Shown piece by piece: positions 30,607 to 41,136 of a DNA stretch of 64,000 bases. The stretch is taken from NCBI RefSeq assembly GCF_002953195.1, contig NZ_CP026377.1:558001-622000 (forward strand). Direction: 5' to 3'. This DNA comes from Mixta gaviniae (GTDB lineage Bacteria; Pseudomonadota; Gammaproteobacteria; Enterobacterales; Enterobacteriaceae). The position numbers and the translations under genes are program-made. Numbering within the stretch: the stretch's first letter is position 1; each line of letters starts with the position of its first letter. The notes beneath the pieces were generated by a model. It saw only the letters and a list, made by a program, of their open reading frames with translations. It made no database searches and was not told the origin of the DNA.

Positions 30607-32550
30607 TTGAGTGACATGGCGAAAAACCTGATTCTCTGGTTAGTCATCGCGGTCGTGCTGATGTCTGTCTTCCAGAGCTTTGGGCCCAGCGAGTCGAATG
30701 GCCGTAGGGTTGATTATTCAACCTTCCTGTCGGAAGTGAACCAGGATCAGGTCCGCGAGGCACGTATTAACGGGCGTGAAATCAACGTTACCAAAAAAGA
30801 CAGTAATCGATACACGACCTACATTCCCGTCAACGATCCCAAGTTGCTCGATAACCTGTTGACCAAAAATGTAAAAGTGGTCGGCGAACCGCCGGAAGAA
30901 CCGAGCCTGCTGGCTTCTATCTTCATCTCCTGGTTCCCGATGCTGCTGCTGATTGGCGTCTGGATCTTCTTTATGCGTCAAATGCAGGGCGGCGGCGGCA
31001 AAGGCGCGATGTCCTTTGGCAAAAGCAAAGCCCGCATGCTGACGGAAGATCAGATTAAAACTACCTTCGCCGACGTTGCAGGCTGCGACGAAGCGAAAGA
31101 GGAAGTCGGCGAGCTGGTGGAATACCTGCGTGAGCCGAGCCGCTTCCAGAAGCTGGGCGGTAAAATTCCGAAAGGCGTTCTGATGGTGGGCCCGCCGGGT
31201 ACCGGTAAAACGCTGCTGGCGAAAGCGATCGCCGGCGAAGCCAAGGTGCCGTTCTTTACCATTTCCGGTTCTGACTTCGTGGAAATGTTCGTCGGTGTCG
31301 GCGCGTCCCGCGTGCGCGACATGTTCGAACAGGCGAAAAAAGCGGCTCCCTGCATCATCTTTATCGATGAAATTGACGCCGTTGGCCGTCAGCGTGGCGC
31401 CGGCTTAGGCGGCGGTCACGATGAGCGTGAGCAGACTCTGAACCAGATGCTGGTTGAGATGGATGGTTTCGAAGGCAATGAAGGCATCATCGTTATTGCC
31501 GCGACCAACCGTCCCGACGTGCTTGACCCGGCGCTGCTGCGTCCAGGCCGTTTCGACCGTCAGGTTGTGGTTGGTCTGCCGGATGTGCGCGGCCGTGAGC
31601 AAATTCTGAAAGTACATATGCGTCGCGTTCCGCTGGCCACCGATATCGACGCGGCAATCATCGCGCGCGGTACGCCGGGCTTCTCCGGTGCTGACCTGGC
31701 TAACCTGGTCAACGAAGCGGCGCTGTTTGCCGCCCGTGGCAACAAACGCGTGGTCTCGATGGTTGAGTTCGAAAAAGCGAAAGACAAAATTATGATGGGT
31801 GCGGAACGTCGCTCCATGGTAATGACGGAAGCGCAGAAAGAATCGACTGCCTATCACGAAGCGGGCCACGCCATTATCGGCCGCCTGGTGCCGGAACACG
31901 ATCCGGTGCATAAAGTGACAATCATTCCGCGCGGCCGTGCGCTGGGTGTGACCTTCTTCCTGCCGGAAGGCGATGCGATCAGCGCCAGCCGTCAGAAGCT
32001 GGAAAGCCAGATCTCCACGCTGTACGGTGGCCGCCTGGCGGAAGAGATTATTTACGGTTCGGAGCATGTCTCTACCGGCGCCTCAAACGACATCAAAGTT
32101 GCTACCAATCTGGCGCGCAACATGGTGACGCAGTGGGGCTTCTCAGAGAAGCTGGGGCCGTTGCTGTATGCGGAAGAAGAGGGTGAAGTGTTCCTCGGCC
32201 GTTCAGTGGCGAAAGCCAAGCATATGTCTGACGAAACGGCTCGCCTGATCGATCAGGAAGTGAAGCAGCTGATTGATACCAATTATCAGCGCGCTCGCCG
32301 CATCCTGAACGAGAACATGGATATCCTGCACGCGATGAAAGATGCGTTGATGAAGTATGAAACCATCGACGCGCCGCAAATCGACGACCTGATGGCGCGC
32401 CGCGAAGTGCGTCCGCCGGCAGGGTGGGAAGATCCTGGCGCCGGTTCCGGCAATTCGGACAATAACGGTTCGCCGAAGGCGCCGCGTCCGGTTGACGAAC
32501 CGCGTACGCCAAACCCAGGCAACACCATGTCCGAGCAGTTTCATAAATAA
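30607..32550 (+). CDS. ftsH: FtsH, membrane-bound ATP-dependent zinc metalloprotease
   Basis: Hexameric AAA+ protease that degrades membrane and short-lived regulatory proteins such as LpxC and sigma-32. The TTG start at 30607 gives 647 aa; an ATG at 30616 gives the 644-aa form. Two membrane helices flank a periplasmic domain. Walker A is GPPGTGKT at residues 195-202, Walker [32 protein letters not shown], and the zinc site HEAGH at about residues 417-421. Its control of LpxC ties it to the LPS genes in this window. Confidence 0.98.
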   Translation: MSDMAKNLILWLVIAVVLMSVFQSFGPSESNGRRVDYSTFLSEVNQDQVREARINGREINVTKKDSNRYTTYIPVNDPKLLDNLLTKNVKVVGEPPEEPSLLASIFISWFPMLLLIGVWIFFMRQMQGGGGKGAMSFGKSKARMLTEDQIKTTFADVAGCDEAKEEVGELVEYLREPSRFQKLGGKIPKGVLMVGPPGTGKTLLAKAIAGEAKVPFFTISGSDFVEMFVGVGASRVRDMFEQAKKAAPCIIFIDEIDAVGRQRGAGLGGGHDEREQTLNQMLVEMDGFEGNEGIIVIAATNRPDVLDPALLRPGRFDRQVVVGLPDVRGREQILKVHMRRVPLATDIDAAIIARGTPGFSGADLANLVNEAALFAARGNKRVVSMVEFEKAKDKIMMGAERRSMVMTEAQKESTAYHEAGHAIIGRLVPEHDPVHKVTIIPRGRALGVTFFLPEGDAISASRQKLESQISTLYGGRLAEEIIYGSEHVSTGASNDIKVATNLARNMVTQWGFSEKLGPLLYAEEEGEVFLGRSVAKAKHMSDETARLIDQEVKQLIDTNYQRARRILNENMDILHAMKDALMKYETIDAPQIDDLMARREVRPPAGWEDPGAGSGNSDNNGSPKAPRPVDEPRTPNPGNTMSEQFHK

Positions 32551-32568
32551 CTGTTAAAGACATCTGAA

Positions 32569-32593
32569 AACCCCGGCTGGTCCGGGGTTTTTT
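32569..32593 (+). terminator. Terminator of ftsH
   Basis: AACCCCGG/CCGGGGTT hairpin with loop CTGGT and a T6 run, 18 bases after the ftsH stop. Partial read-through to folP is possible, as the gap is short. Confidence 0.85.
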
Positions 32594-32633
32594 ACATCCA
32601 AAATATGACTAAACGCAGAAAGGAAAAGCCAAG

Positions 32634-33467
32634 ATGAAGCTGTACGCCCGGGATTCCCACCTGGATTTGTCACATCCCCATGTCATGGGCATTCTTAACG
32701 TCACACCTGACTCTTTTTCCGACGGCGGCCAGCATAACACCTTGGTCACGGCGCTGACCCACGCGAATGAGATGGTTAACGCTGGCGCCACTATTATCGA
32801 TATCGGCGGCGAATCTACCCGTCCTGGCGCGGCGGAAGTGACGACTGACCAGGAGCTGGAGCGTGTGATCCCGGTCATCGAGGCGATTGCGCAGCGTTTT
32901 GAGGTGTGGATTTCAGTGGATACCTCTAAACCTGAAGTTATCAGGGAGTCCGCGCGAGTAGGCGCTCACATCATCAATGATATTCGCTCCCTGCAGCTGC
33001 CCGGCGCGCTTGAGGCGGCCGCGGAAACCGGTCTGCCGGTCTGCCTGATGCACATGCAGGGCGATCCGGGCACCATGCAGATGGCCCCACACTATGACAA
33101 TCTGCTGCAAGAGATCGATGCTTTCTTCGTCCAGCACATTGCCCGTTGCGAAGCGGCGGGAATTAAAAAATCGCAGCTGCTACTCGACCCGGGCTTCGGA
33201 TTCGGTAAGAATCTCAGCCACAACTATCAACTGTTGGCGCATCTGGCCGACTTTCATCATTTTGGTCTGCCGTTGCTGGTCGGTATGTCGCGTAAATCGA
33301 TGATTGGGCAACTGCTGAACGTTGGGCCTGCTCAACGTCTTACCGGCAGCCTGGCTTGCGCGGTGATCGCGGCGATGCAGGGCGCGCAAATTATCCGCGT
33401 ACACGATGTAAAAGAGACCGTAGAGGCGATGCGCGTCGTCGAAGCGACACGTTCAGCGAAGGAATAA
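32634..33467 (+). CDS. folP: FolP, dihydropteroate synthase
   Basis: Condenses 6-hydroxymethyl-dihydropterin pyrophosphate with p-aminobenzoate in folate synthesis; target of sulfonamides. It is 277 aa, a TIM barrel with the signatures [29 protein letters not shown] and [10 protein letters not shown]. The start ATG 32634 follows AGGAAAAG. The next gene, glmM, begins after only four bases. Confidence 0.97.
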   Translation: MKLYARDSHLDLSHPHVMGILNVTPDSFSDGGQHNTLVTALTHANEMVNAGATIIDIGGESTRPGAAEVTTDQELERVIPVIEAIAQRFEVWISVDTSKPEVIRESARVGAHIINDIRSLQLPGALEAAAETGLPVCLMHMQGDPGTMQMAPHYDNLLQEIDAFFVQHIARCEAAGIKKSQLLLDPGFGFGKNLSHNYQLLAHLADFHHFGLPLLVGMSRKSMIGQLLNVGPAQRLTGSLACAVIAAMQGAQIIRVHDVKETVEAMRVVEATRSAKE

Positions 33468-33471
33468 ACGC

Positions 33472-34806
33472 ATGAGTAATCGTAAATATTTTGGCACCGA
33501 CGGCATTCGCGGCAAAGTCGGCGATATGCCTATCACGCCTGACTTCGTACTTAAACTCGGCTGGGCGGCGGGTAAGGTACTGGCGCGTCACGGCTCTAAA
33601 AAAATCATTATCGGCAAGGATACGCGCATCTCTGGCTATATGCTGGAATCAGCGCTGGAAGCGGGTCTGGCTGCTGCCGGGCTTTCCGCTTCCTTTACCG
33701 GCCCGATGCCGACGCCGGCGGTCGCCTATCTGACGCGTACCTTCCGCGCGGAAGCCGGGATTGTTATCTCTGCCTCGCACAACCCGTTTGAAGATAACGG
33801 CATTAAATTCTTCTCCGCCGAAGGCACCAAGCTGCCGGACGAAGTGGAAGAGGCGATTGAGCTGGAGATGGAAAAACCGTTGACCTGCGTAGAGTCAGCG
33901 GAGTTGGGCCGCGCCAGCCGCATCGTTGATGCCGCCGGCCGCTATATTGAATTCTGCAAAGGCACTTTCCCCAGCGAGCTGAACCTTAACGGCCTGAAAA
34001 TTGTCGTCGACTGCGCCAACGGCGCGACCTATCACATTGCGCCGAACGTCATGCGCGAGCTGGGCGCGAAAGTGATCTCCATCGGCGTGCAGCCGGACGG
34101 CATGAATATCAACAAAGAGTGCGGCGCCACTGACGTACGCGCTTTACAGCAGCGCGTGCTGGAAGAGAAGGCGGATGTCGGCCTGGCTTTCGACGGGGAC
34201 GGCGACCGCGTAATGATGGTCGACCACCTCGGCAACAAAGTCGACGGCGACCAGATCCTTTATCTCATCGCGCGAGAAGGTCTGCGCCAGGGACAGCTGC
34301 GCGGCGGCGTCGTTGGTACGCTGATGAGCAATATGGGACTGGAGCTGGCGTTAAAACAGCTGGGCATTCCGTTTGCGCGCGCGAAAGTCGGCGACCGCTA
34401 CGTGCTGGAAAAACTGCAGGAGAAGGGCTGGCGCCTGGGGGCGGAAAACTCCGGCCACGTTATTCTGCTGGACAAAACCACCACCGGCGACGGCATCGTG
34501 GCAGGTTTGCAAGTACTTACCGCTATGGCGCGCAATCACATGACGTTGCATGATCTCTGCAGCGGCATGAAGCTGCTGCCGCAGATTCTGGTGAACGTCC
34601 GCTTCAGCGGCGATACCGATCCGCTGGAAAATGCAGAAGTGAAAGCCGTAACCGCCGAAGTGGAAAAAGCGCTGGCGGGACGTGGGCGCGTACTGCTGCG
34701 TAAATCAGGCACTGAGCCGCTGATCCGCGTAATGGTGGAAGGCGAAGATGAAGCGCAGGTTAGCGCGCTGGCGCATCGTATTGCTGATGCGGTAAAAGCG
34801 GTATAG
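33472..34806 (+). CDS. glmM: GlmM, phosphoglucosamine mutase
   Basis: Interconverts glucosamine-6-phosphate and glucosamine-1-phosphate, feeding UDP-GlcNAc for MurA and LPS. It is 444 aa. The phosphoserine is Ser102 in [16 protein letters not shown], the metal loop is [12 protein letters not shown], the sugar-binding loop is GAENSGHVI, and the C-terminal phosphate loop is [12 protein letters not shown]. It is probably translated together with folP. Confidence 0.98.
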   Translation: MSNRKYFGTDGIRGKVGDMPITPDFVLKLGWAAGKVLARHGSKKIIIGKDTRISGYMLESALEAGLAAAGLSASFTGPMPTPAVAYLTRTFRAEAGIVISASHNPFEDNGIKFFSAEGTKLPDEVEEAIELEMEKPLTCVESAELGRASRIVDAAGRYIEFCKGTFPSELNLNGLKIVVDCANGATYHIAPNVMRELGAKVISIGVQPDGMNINKECGATDVRALQQRVLEEKADVGLAFDGDGDRVMMVDHLGNKVDGDQILYLIAREGLRQGQLRGGVVGTLMSNMGLELALKQLGIPFARAKVGDRYVLEKLQEKGWRLGAENSGHVILLDKTTTGDGIVAGLQVLTAMARNHMTLHDLCSGMKLLPQILVNVRFSGDTDPLENAEVKAVTAEVEKALAGRGRVLLRKSGTEPLIRVMVEGEDEAQVSALAHRIADAVKAV

Positions 34807-34838
34807 CTTTCGTCTGATCGCCTGAGGCCTTTATTGAT

Positions 34839-34872
34839 GCGCGCCGCGCAGTGACGTTTACACGCGGCGCGC
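34839..34872. repeat. Perfect 10-bp G+C-rich inverted repeat after glmM
   Basis: GCGCGCCGCG (34839-34848) and CGCGGCGCGC (34863-34872) form a perfect ten-base stem with a 14-base loop, 32 bases after the glmM stop. No T-run follows, so it is not a canonical terminator. It could protect the folP-glmM mRNA 3' end or act in Rho-assisted termination. It does not look like a multi-copy REP element in this window. Confidence 0.6.
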
Positions 34873-35011
34873 ATGATAAATTTTCTGAATGGTGTTACGA
34901 GATGGGGCGACAAAATAGTGGTCGCTCACTAACGGAACCAGTTGTTTCGGCATAAAAAAACAGCGCTCTGACGTTTTTTTCTGCGATCGGCACGTGCGTT
35001 TGAAAATGCGC

Positions 35012-35040
35012 TTGCAGATGCCGACACCTTTGGTTAGTAT
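35012..35040 (+). promoter_or_regulatory. Probable promoter of secG-leuU
   Basis: TTGCAG (35012-35017) and TAGTAT (35035-35040) with a 17-bp spacer, about 94 bp before the secG ATG. The rest of the 327-bp glmM-secG gap holds the inverted repeat at 34839-34872 and an A7...T7 segment (34953-34980) but no gene. Confidence 0.6.
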
Positions 35041-35133
35041 TCACACCCGCTTCTGATGGGAGATGACAAGCATCCCCCGTTATTGGTTTGAAGCTTTTGA
35101 TGTGCGGTGACCGCGCAAGGAAACAGGTTGATT

Positions 35134-35466
35134 ATGTACGAAGCTCTGTTAGTCGTTTTTCTGTTAGTGGCAATTGGCCTTGTCGGTCTGATCATGCTGC
35201 AGCAGGGTAAAGGCGCTGATATGGGAGCCTCTTTTGGTGCAGGCGCTTCCGCGACGCTGTTTGGATCTGCTGGTTCTGGCAATTTCATGACCCGTATGAC
35301 CGCAGTGCTGGCGACCCTGTTCTTCATTATCAGCTTGATTCTGGGTAACCTGAACACCAACAAGACAGCCAAAGGTAGCGAGTGGGAAAATCTGACTCAG
35401 CCGGCACAGTCTCAGCAGACTGCTCCAGCTAAACCGGCAGCGCCGGGCAGTGATATCCCGCAGTAA
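35134..35466 (+). CDS. secG: SecG, protein-export channel subunit
   Basis: Small inner-membrane subunit of the SecYEG translocon. It is 110 aa from the ATG at 35134 (MYEALLVVFL). Two membrane helices (about 1-23 and 52-72) flank the conserved loop LMLQQGKGADMGASFGAGAS, and the tail is rich in Gln, Ala and Pro. The stop is followed by a short GTAAGCA direct repeat and then tRNA-Leu. Confidence 0.97.
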   Translation: MYEALLVVFLLVAIGLVGLIMLQQGKGADMGASFGAGASATLFGSAGSGNFMTRMTAVLATLFFIISLILGNLNTNKTAKGSEWENLTQPAQSQQTAPAKPAAPGSDIPQ

Positions 35467-35527
35467 GCAGTAAGCAGTAAGTTTCAAGCTTTCGACGTGA
35501 CTCAGGATAGGGTCGCAGTCTTAAAGT

Positions 35528-35614
35528 GCCGAGGTGGTGGAATTGGTAGACACGCTACCTTGAGGTGGTAGTGCCCGATTGGGCTTACGGGTTCAAGTCC
35601 CGTCCTCGGTACCA
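35528..35614 (+). tRNA. leuU: tRNA-Leu, anticodon GAG
   Basis: 87-nt class II tRNA with encoded CCA. The acceptor stem is GCCGAGG/CCTCGGT with discriminator A; a D-loop with TTGGTAGA, anticodon loop CTTGAGGT (anticodon GAG), long variable arm and GTTCAAGTC T-loop follow. It matches E. coli leuU closely and sits in the same place after secG. Confidence 0.98.
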
Positions 35615-35628
35615 AATCTCAGTTTTAC

Positions 35629-35657
35629 TTGCATTTTGTGCATGTTCGGCGTAATAT
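35629..35657 (+). promoter_or_regulatory. Promoter of the metY-rimP-nusA-infB operon
   Basis: TTGCAT (35629-35634) and TAATAT (35652-35657), 17-bp spacer, 17 bp upstream of the tRNA-fMet gene. A strong sigma-70 promoter is expected here, because in E. coli metY heads the nusA-infB operon. Confidence 0.8.
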
Positions 35658-35673
35658 TCGCCACGTTTTCGGA

Positions 35674-35750
<77 letters not shown>

Positions 35751-35879
35751 CTTTCCCTTAGAGTTATTTTTCAAATATACTGTATGCATCTCCGGACGCA
35801 TCTTCAGCTAATTTTGAAAAAAATTCTTTGGATGGTGTGCCGAGCCGCAGCTGCGGCATACAGGGTCCAGTCGCATTAA

Positions 35880-35903
35880 GCCCCGAATTTTCGGGGTTTT
35901 TTG
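35880..35903 (+). terminator. Terminator/attenuator between metY and rimP
   Basis: GCCCCGA/TCGGGGT hairpin followed by T6, 130 bp after metY and 57 bp before rimP. A second palindrome GCCGCAGCTGCGGC lies at 35845-35858. In E. coli partial termination and NusA-dependent read-through here adjust the operon, and RNase III sites process the leader. Confidence 0.75.
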
Positions 35904-35959
35904 TTATCAGGAATCGCAACACTGGGCTATATGCCCTTTTTTATGTCTTGGGGGTGGGC

Positions 35960-36412
35960 TTGTCCACATTAGAGCAGAAATTAACAGAGATGATTTCAGC
36001 ACCGGTAGAAGCGCTTGGCTACGAACTGGTCGGTATCGAGTTCATTCGTGGTCGCACATCGACGTTGCGCATCTATATTGATAGTGAAGATGGCATCAAT
36101 GTTGACGATTGTGCTGATGTCAGCCACCAGGTAAGCGCAGTCATGGATGTGGAAGATCCCATCACGGTCGCTTACAACCTTGAAGTTTCCTCGCCGGGTG
36201 TTGATCGCCCACTGTTTACCGCCGAGCATTATGAACGATTCGCAGGTGAGGAAGTGAGCCTGGTCCTGCGTATGGGCGTCCAGAACCGCCGCAAATGGCA
36301 GGGCATCATTAAAGCTGTCGAAGGTGAAATGATTACGCTGACCGTCGAGGGTAAAGATGAAGTGTTCGCGCTGAGCAATATTCAGAAAGCGAACCTGGTC
36401 CCCCACTTTTAA
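35960..36412 (+). CDS. rimP: RimP, 30S ribosome maturation factor
   Basis: Assists 16S rRNA central pseudoknot and uS12/uS19 assembly. The TTG at 35960, preceded by GGGGGTGGG, gives 150 aa and the E. coli N-terminus ([11 protein letters not shown]). The longer frame starting at 35828 would run through the leader hairpins. Conserved signatures include [17 protein letters not shown] and [13 protein letters not shown]. It is the first protein gene of the nusA operon. Confidence 0.96.
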   Translation: MSTLEQKLTEMISAPVEALGYELVGIEFIRGRTSTLRIYIDSEDGINVDDCADVSHQVSAVMDVEDPITVAYNLEVSSPGVDRPLFTAEHYERFAGEEVSLVLRMGVQNRRKWQGIIKAVEGEMITLTVEGKDEVFALSNIQKANLVPHF

Positions 36413-36436
36413 AAGTCCGGATTGAGGCTAACCAGG

Positions 36437-37924
36437 ATGAATAAAGAAATCTTAGCTGTTGTAGAAGCCGTTTCTAATGAGAAAGCCCTGCCGCGCGAGA
36501 AAATCTTCGAGGCGCTGGAGAGCGCACTGGCCACTGCAACCAAGAAAAAATATGAGCAGGAAATCGACGTACGCGTCAGCATCGATCGCCGAAGCGGCGA
36601 TTTCGATACGTTCCGTCGCTGGCAGATTGTCGAAGAAGTCACGCAGCCAACGCGCGAAATCACGCTCGAAGCGGCCCGCTACGAAGATGAAACCGTTAAT
36701 CTCGGCGATTTTGTCGAAGATCAGATTGAATCCGTAAAATTCGACCGCATCACTACCCAGACCGCTAAACAGGTTATCGTGCAGAAAGTGCGTGAGGCCG
36801 AACGCGCGATGGTTGTCGATCAGTTCCGCGAGCAGGAAGGCGAGATCATCACCGGCGTGGTGAAAAAAGTTAACCGCGACAATATCACGCTTGACCTCGG
36901 CAACAATGCCGAAGCTGTCATCCTGCGTGAAGATATGTTGCCGCGCGAAAACTTCCGCCCAGGCGACCGTATCCGCGGCGTGCTGTATGCTGTACGTCCT
37001 GAAGCGCGCGGCGCTCAGCTGTTCGTTAGCCGTTCCAAACCGGAAATGCTGATCGAACTGTTCCGCATTGAAGTGCCGGAAATCGGCGAAGAAGTTATTG
37101 AGATCAAAGCCGCGGCCCGCGATCCGGGTTCACGCGCTAAAATTGCAGTGAAAACCAACGATAAGCGTATCGATCCAGTCGGCGCCTGCGTAGGCATGCG
37201 TGGCGCGCGCGTTCAGGCCGTTTCCAGCGAGCTGGGCGGTGAACGCATCGATATCGTACTGTGGGACGACAACCCGGCGCAGTTCGTGATTAACGCCATG
37301 GCGCCTGCCGATGTCGCCTCAATTGTGGTGGATGAAGATAATCACACCATGGATATCGCCGTAGAAGCCGGTAATCTGGCTCAGGCGATTGGCCGTAACG
37401 GCCAAAACGTACGTCTGGCTTCACAACTGAGCGGTTGGGAGCTGAACGTGATGACGGTCGATGATCTGCAGGCGAAACACCAGGCGGAAGCGCACGCCGC
37501 TATCGGTGTCTTCACCAAACACCTGGACATCGATGAAGAGTTCGCCACCGTGCTGGTCGAAGAAGGCTTCTCCTCCCTGGAAGAGTTGGCGTATGTGCCG
37601 ATGAACGAGTTGCTGGAAATTGATGGCCTGGACGAAGAGACCGTAGAAGCACTGCGCGAACGTGCGAAAAATGCGTTGACCACCCTGGCGCTGGAGAAGG
37701 CTGAGAGCCTTGGCAACCGCGAACCTGCGGACGATCTGCTGAACCTTGACGGTGTGGATCGCGCTCTGGCCAATAAACTGGCGGCAAGAGGTGTTTGCAC
37801 GCTGGAAGATCTGGCTGAGCAGGGTGTCGACGATCTGACAGATATCGAAGGCCTTGATGATGAGAAGGCCGGCGCTCTAATTATGGCGGCGCGTAATATC
37901 TGCTGGTTCGGCGATGACGCGTAA
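36437..37924 (+). CDS. nusA: NusA, transcription elongation/termination factor
   Basis: Modulates pausing, intrinsic and Rho termination, and antitermination. The ATG at 36437 gives 495 aa as in E. coli. In order: N-terminal RNAP-binding domain, S1 domain (about 135-200), KH1 and KH2 ([29 protein letters not shown]), then two acidic repeats AR1 and AR2 (from about residue 360) typical of gammaproteobacteria. It is 24 bp after rimP and 17 bp before infB. Confidence 0.98.
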   Translation: MNKEILAVVEAVSNEKALPREKIFEALESALATATKKKYEQEIDVRVSIDRRSGDFDTFRRWQIVEEVTQPTREITLEAARYEDETVNLGDFVEDQIESVKFDRITTQTAKQVIVQKVREAERAMVVDQFREQEGEIITGVVKKVNRDNITLDLGNNAEAVILREDMLPRENFRPGDRIRGVLYAVRPEARGAQLFVSRSKPEMLIELFRIEVPEIGEEVIEIKAAARDPGSRAKIAVKTNDKRIDPVGACVGMRGARVQAVSSELGGERIDIVLWDDNPAQFVINAMAPADVASIVVDEDNHTMDIAVEAGNLAQAIGRNGQNVRLASQLSGWELNVMTVDDLQAKHQAEAHAAIGVFTKHLDIDEEFATVLVEEGFSSLEELAYVPMNELLEIDGLDEETVEALRERAKNALTTLALEKAESLGNREPADDLLNLDGVDRALANKLAARGVCTLEDLAEQGVDDLTDIEGLDDEKAGALIMAARNICWFGDDA

Positions 37925-37941
37925 TAACAGGAAGGAACAGC

Positions 37942-40632
37942 ATGACAGATGTAACCGTAAAATCGCTGGCCGCAGAGATACAGACTTCGGTGGAACGCCT
38001 GGTACAGCAGTTCGCTGACGCAGGGATCCGTAAGTCTGAAAATGACTCTGTGACCCAGCAAGAAAAAGAAACCTTACTGACGCACCTGAATCGCGATAAT
38101 GGCAGCCCGTCAGGCAAATTAACGCTGCAGCGTAAAACGCGCAGCACCTTGAATATTCCTGGCACCGGGGGTAAAAGTAAGTCGGTGCAAATCGAAGTCC
38201 GCAAAAAGCGCACCTATGTAAAAGAGGATGCTGAGGCTGAAAAAGCTAAGGCTGAAGCAGAAGCGCAGGCGCAGCGTGAAGCGGAAGAACAGGCTCGTCG
38301 TGAGGCGGAAGAGAAAGCCAGGCGCGAAGCAGCGGAAAAAGCGAAGCGTGAAGCCGAAGAGCAAGCCAAACGCGAGGCCGCGGAAAAGGCTAAGCGCGAA
38401 GCAGCGGAAAATGAGAAAGTGAGCAACCAACAAACCGACGATATGACCCGGGCCGGCCAGTCTGAAAAAGCCCGTCGCGAAGCTGAAGCCGCAGAGCTGA
38501 AGCGTAAAGCGGAAGAAGAAGCCCGCCGTAAGCTGGAAGAAGACGCGCGCCGCGTAGCGGAAGAAGCGCGTAAGCTTGCCGAGCAGAAAGCAGGCGACTG
38601 GGAAGAGAAGCCGACTGAAGAAGATGATGCTGACTACCACGTCACCACTTCTCAGCATGCCCGCCAGGCTGAAGATGAAAACGACCGTGAAGTTGAAGGC
38701 GGCCGTAGCCGCACTCGCACGGCGAAACCACCGCGTGCGCGTAGCAAAGGCAACAAGCATTCGGAAGCGAAAACCGATCGTGAAGAAGCCCGTGCGGCCA
38801 TTCGCGGTGGCAAAGGCGGCAAGCATCGTAAAGGCAGCGCGCTGCAGCAGGGCTTCAACAAGCCGGCGCAGGCGGTTAACCGTGACGTCATCATTGGCGA
38901 AACCATTACCGTTGCGGAGCTGGCGAACAAGATGGCGGTTAAAGGCTCTCAGGTCATCAAAGCGATGATGAAGCTGGGCGCAATGGCCACCATCAACCAG
39001 GTTATCGATCAGGAAACTGCTCAGCTGGTCGCGGAAGAGATGGGACACAAAGTGATCCTGCGCCGCGAGAACGAGCTGGAAGAAGCGGTAATGAGCGATC
39101 GTGATACCGGTGCAGCCCATGAATCCCGTGCGCCAGTCGTGACCATTATGGGCCACGTTGACCACGGTAAAACCTCTCTGCTGGATTATATCCGCTCCAC
39201 CAAAATCGCCTCTGGCGAAGCGGGCGGCATTACCCAGCACATCGGTGCCTATCACGTTGAAACCGATAACGGCATGATCACCTTCCTCGACACCCCGGGC
39301 CACGCCGCGTTTACCGCCATGCGTGCGCGCGGTGCGCAGGCGACAGATATCGTGGTGCTGGTTGTCGCGGCGGACGATGGCGTGATGCCGCAGACCGTCG
39401 AAGCGGTTCAGCATGCGAAAGCGGCTGGCGTACCGGTTGTGGTTGCGGTGAACAAAACCGATAAGCCAGAAGCGGATCCGGATCGCGTGAAAAACGAACT
39501 CACTCAGTACGGTATCATTCCGGAAGAGTGGGGCGGCGAGAACATGTTCGTTAACGTCTCTGCGAAAGCGGGCACCGGTATCGACGATCTGCTGAATGCG
39601 ATTCTGCTGCAGGCGGAAGTCCTGGAGCTGTCTGCGGTGCGCGCCGGTATGGCGAGCGGCGTGGTGATTGAATCCTTCCTGGATAAAGGTCGTGGTCCGG
39701 TTGCGACCGTGCTGGTGCGTGAAGGCACGCTGCACAAAGGCGATATCGTACTGTGCGGCTTTGAATATGGCCGTGTGCGTGCGATGCGCGACGAAATGGG
39801 CCATGAAGTGACCGAAGCGGGTCCGTCAATTCCGGTTGAGATTCTGGGCCTTTCCGGCGTGCCGGCGGCTGGTGACGAAGCGACAGTTGTCCGTGACGAG
39901 AAAAAAGCGCGTGAAGTGGCGCTGTATCGTCAGGGCAAGTTCCGCGAAGTCAAACTGGCACGTCAGCAGAAATCGAAGCTGGAAAACATGTTCGCCAACA
40001 TGAACGAAGGCGACGTGTCCGAGCTGAACATCGTGCTGAAAGCAGACGTACAGGGTTCAGTCGAAGCGATTGCCGACTCTCTGCTGAAGCTCTCTACCGA
40101 CGAAGTGAAAGTGAAGATTGTCGGTTCCGGCGTCGGTGGTATCACCGAAACGGACGCGACGCTGGCTGCGGCATCCAATGCTATCATCCTGGGCTTTAAC
40201 GTTCGTGCCGATGCCTCTGCGCGTCGCGTTATCGAAGCGGAAAGCCTGGACCTGCGCTACTACTCGGTCATCTATAATCTGATCGATGAAGTGAAGGCGG
40301 CGATGAGCGGTATGCTGGCGCCGGAATACAAACAGCAGATCATCGGCCTGGCCGAAGTGCGCGACGTATTCCGTTCGCCGAAGTTCGGTGCAATCGCTGG
40401 TTGTATGGTTACCGAAGGCGTAGTGAAACGTCACAACCCGATTCGCGTTCTGCGCGATAACGTGGTGATCTATGAAGGCGAGCTGGAATCCCTGCGTCGC
40501 TTCAAAGATGATGTCAACGAAGTGCGTAATGGCATGGAGTGTGGTATCGGCGTGAAGAACTACAACGACGTTCGCACCGGCGATATGATCGAAGTCTTCG
40601 AAGTGATCGAAATCCAGCGTACCATCGAATAA
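37942..40632 (+). CDS. infB: Translation initiation factor IF-2
   Basis: GTPase that brings fMet-tRNA to the 30S subunit and promotes subunit joining. It is 896 aa (E. coli 890). An N-terminal IF2 subdomain is followed by a long charged helix of Ala-Arg-Glu-Lys repeats (about residues 95-215), a second IF2-N domain near 310-360, and the G domain with GHVDHGKTS from Gly404, DTPGHAAF and NKTDKPEAD. Domains II-IV follow. E. coli makes shorter IF2 forms from internal starts; I could not identify the equivalent codon with certainty. Confidence 0.98.
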   Translation: MTDVTVKSLAAEIQTSVERLVQQFADAGIRKSENDSVTQQEKETLLTHLNRDNGSPSGKLTLQRKTRSTLNIPGTGGKSKSVQIEVRKKRTYVKEDAEAEKAKAEAEAQAQREAEEQARREAEEKARREAAEKAKREAEEQAKREAAEKAKREAAENEKVSNQQTDDMTRAGQSEKARREAEAAELKRKAEEEARRKLEEDARRVAEEARKLAEQKAGDWEEKPTEEDDADYHVTTSQHARQAEDENDREVEGGRSRTRTAKPPRARSKGNKHSEAKTDREEARAAIRGGKGGKHRKGSALQQGFNKPAQAVNRDVIIGETITVAELANKMAVKGSQVIKAMMKLGAMATINQVIDQETAQLVAEEMGHKVILRRENELEEAVMSDRDTGAAHESRAPVVTIMGHVDHGKTSLLDYIRSTKIASGEAGGITQHIGAYHVETDNGMITFLDTPGHAAFTAMRARGAQATDIVVLVVAADDGVMPQTVEAVQHAKAAGVPVVVAVNKTDKPEADPDRVKNELTQYGIIPEEWGGENMFVNVSAKAGTGIDDLLNAILLQAEVLELSAVRAGMASGVVIESFLDKGRGPVATVLVREGTLHKGDIVLCGFEYGRVRAMRDEMGHEVTEAGPSIPVEILGLSGVPAAGDEATVVRDEKKAREVALYRQGKFREVKLARQQKSKLENMFANMNEGDVSELNIVLKADVQGSVEAIADSLLKLSTDEVKVKIVGSGVGGITETDATLAAASNAIILGFNVRADASARRVIEAESLDLRYYSVIYNLIDEVKAAMSGMLAPEYKQQIIGLAEVRDVFRSPKFGAIAGCMVTEGVVKRHNPIRVLRDNVVIYEGELESLRRFKDDVNEVRNGMECGIGVKNYNDVRTGDMIEVFEVIEIQRTIE

Positions 40633-40655
40633 CGATCGCATCGCAAGTGGCATTT

Positions 40656-40709
40656 GGGAAGCCTGGCGCTTCCCCTAACTGAGCCCCGCCCTGTCATGGT
40701 CGGGGCTCA
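40656..40709 (+). other. Two intercistronic hairpins between infB and rbfA
   Basis: GGGAAGC/GCTTCCC (about 40656-40674) and TGAGCCCCG/CGGGGCTCA (40680-40709) form two hairpins in the 99-bp gap. Neither has a T-run, so both are more likely RNA-processing or stability elements than terminators. Confidence 0.55.
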
Positions 40710-40731
40710 GCCATTATCAGGAGAAAAAATT

Positions 40732-41136
40732 ATGGCGAAAGAATTTGGTCGCCCGCAGCGCGTCGCACAGGAACTGCAAAAAGAGATCGCAATGATCATC
40801 CAGCGGGAAATTAAAGACCCGCGTGTGGGGATGATGGTGACCGTCTCTGGCGTGGAAGTTTCGCGCGATCTGGCCTATGCCAAAGTGTTTGTCACCTTTT
40901 TAAACGACGAAGATGCGGATTCCATTAAGTCCGGCATAAAAGCGCTGCAGGACGCATCAGGCTATATTCGTATGCTGCTCGGCAAAGCGATGCGTCTGCG
41001 CATCGTGCCTGAACTGACCTTCTTCTACGATAACTCGCTGGTCGAAGGGATGCGCATGTCCAACCTGGTGACTAACGTGGTAAAAAACGACGCTGAGCGT
41101 CGCGGACCAGCGGAAGAAGACGACAAGGAGGAGTAA
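40732..41136 (+). CDS. rbfA: RbfA, 30S ribosome-binding factor
   Basis: KH-fold cold-shock protein needed for 16S 5' end maturation and cold growth. The ATG at 40732, after CAGGAGAAAAAA, gives 134 aa (E. coli 133). The KH core is [20 protein letters not shown], and the tail is strongly acidic (EEDDKEE). Its stop overlaps the truB start by one base (TAATG), so translation is coupled. Confidence 0.97.
   Translation: MAKEFGRPQRVAQELQKEIAMIIQREIKDPRVGMMVTVSGVEVSRDLAYAKVFVTFLNDEDADSIKSGIKALQDASGYIRMLLGKAMRLRIVPELTFFYDNSLVEGMRMSNLVTNVVKNDAERRGPAEEDDKEE

Noticed and set aside
35464..35482. Short GTAAGCA tandem repeat at the secG stop
   Set aside because: Only three copies of seven bases; no sign of a functional repeat or CRISPR-like structure.
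38228..38430. Repetitive Ala/Glu/Arg/Lys codons in infB as a possible DNA repeat or inserted element
   Set aside because: This is the normal charged helix of the enterobacterial IF-2 N-terminal region.
38119..39804. 561-codon minus-strand frame inside infB
   Set aside because: It mirrors the charged repeats of IF-2 and gives a Phe/Arg-rich product with no family resemblance.
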